A program made the translations under genes and the position numbers. 5,681 nt of DNA from Alphaproteobacteria bacterium (GTDB taxonomy: Bacteria > Pseudomonadota > Alphaproteobacteria > Micropepsales > Micropepsaceae). Shown here piece after piece: positions 5,511 to 5,681 of this stretch (position 1 is its first letter; the number at the start of each line of letters is the position of its first letter). The stretch is from contig JAICVV010000151.1 of NCBI GenBank assembly GCA_025935155.1, positions 1-5,681 on the forward strand, in the 5' to 3' direction. The notes under the pieces are model-generated. The model saw nothing but the letters and a program-made list of their open reading frames with translations. It was not told the origin of the DNA and ran no database searches.

Positions 5511-5544
5511 AAAAAAAGGGCCGCGGCAGACTTCCGCCGCGGCC
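5511..5544 (-). terminator. Rho-independent terminator of the right-edge minus-strand gene
   Basis: GGCCGCGGC (5519-5527) and GCCGCGGCC (5536-5544) form a perfect 9-base-pair all-GC stem with an 8-base loop. On the minus strand it is followed, after one C, by seven T residues (complement of AAAAAAA at 5511-5517). It lies 21 bases beyond the TAA of the gene at 5566-5681. This is a textbook intrinsic terminator for leftward transcription. On the plus strand there is no T run after the stem, so it should not terminate rightward transcripts. Confidence 0.9.
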
Positions 5545-5565
5545 TGGTAGTTTCATGTGAAATTG

Positions 5566-5681
5566 TTAGTTCACTGTCACCGCGCTGGGCAGCGATGCAA
5601 TGCCGTTCACGACAACTTCGAGGTTGCTCGCGCCCGCATCGCAGGTGTTCGGGACGTCGAACTGCGCCGTACCGCCATCGC
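5566..5681 (-). CDS. C-terminal 37 residues of an unknown, possibly secreted protein (5' end outside window)
   Basis: A minus-strand frame enters from the right edge and ends at TAA (5568-5566). It encodes 37 visible residues, with two bases of a further codon at the edge. The visible C-terminus, with DGGTAQFDVP and NLEVVVNGIASLPSAVTVN, alternates hydrophobic and polar residues in short beta strands. It resembles the last strands of an IPT/TIG or other immunoglobulin-like beta-sandwich found at the ends of exported beta-rich proteins; this likeness is an inference from a short piece. One cysteine is present. A strong intrinsic terminator 21 bases downstream supports a real gene end. The gene is convergent with the secreted-protein gene. 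Confidence 0.7.
   Translation of the reverse strand, partial: DGGTAQFDVPNTCDAGASNLEVVVNGIASLPSAVTVN

Overview
The window is GC-rich, densely coding DNA. It is most likely from an alphaproteobacterium, perhaps of the Hyphomicrobiales or a related order. That placement rests on base composition, a DUF1499 protein of the kind common in that class, and an intergenic palindromic repeat whose reverse translation gives the familiar 'DGRVK-G-D' spurious peptide of alphaproteobacterial repeats. It is an inference, since no rRNA or other marker gene is present.

Left half (1-3706, minus strand): two tandem paralogous genes for single-span membrane proteins. Each has a short cytoplasmic N-terminus of about 70 residues, one transmembrane helix, and a large C-terminal part predicted to be periplasmic that ends in tetratricopeptide (TPR) repeats. 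The upstream copy (1790-3706) is complete at 638 residues. The downstream copy (1-1803) is open to the window edge at residue 601. The stop of the first overlaps the start of the second by 14 bases, so they are probably co-transcribed and translationally coupled. The ends of the two proteins are nearly identical while the middle has diverged.

Middle (3707-3945): a divergent intergenic region of 239 bases that must hold promoters for both directions. It contains a small inverted repeat but no convincing complete promoter.

Right half, plus strand: a DUF1499 membrane protein (3946-4755), then, after an 82-base gap with a small hairpin, a secreted 143-residue protein with four cysteines in the predicted mature form (4838-5269). 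A 296-base non-coding stretch (5270-5565) follows. It holds an alphaproteobacterial-type palindromic repeat and a strong intrinsic terminator pointing leftwards. The terminator serves a minus-strand gene of which only the last 37 codons are visible (5566-5681).

All four well-supported genes encode envelope proteins: two membrane-anchored TPR proteins, one polytopic DUF1499 protein and one exported small protein. A shared envelope role is possible, but nothing in the sequence proves it. No mobile-element genes, CRISPR arrays, tRNAs or rRNAs were seen. The most interesting item is the tandem pair of TPR membrane proteins, with an invariant juxtamembrane segment, a shared periplasmic CxxC and a 'WGE' TPR signature.
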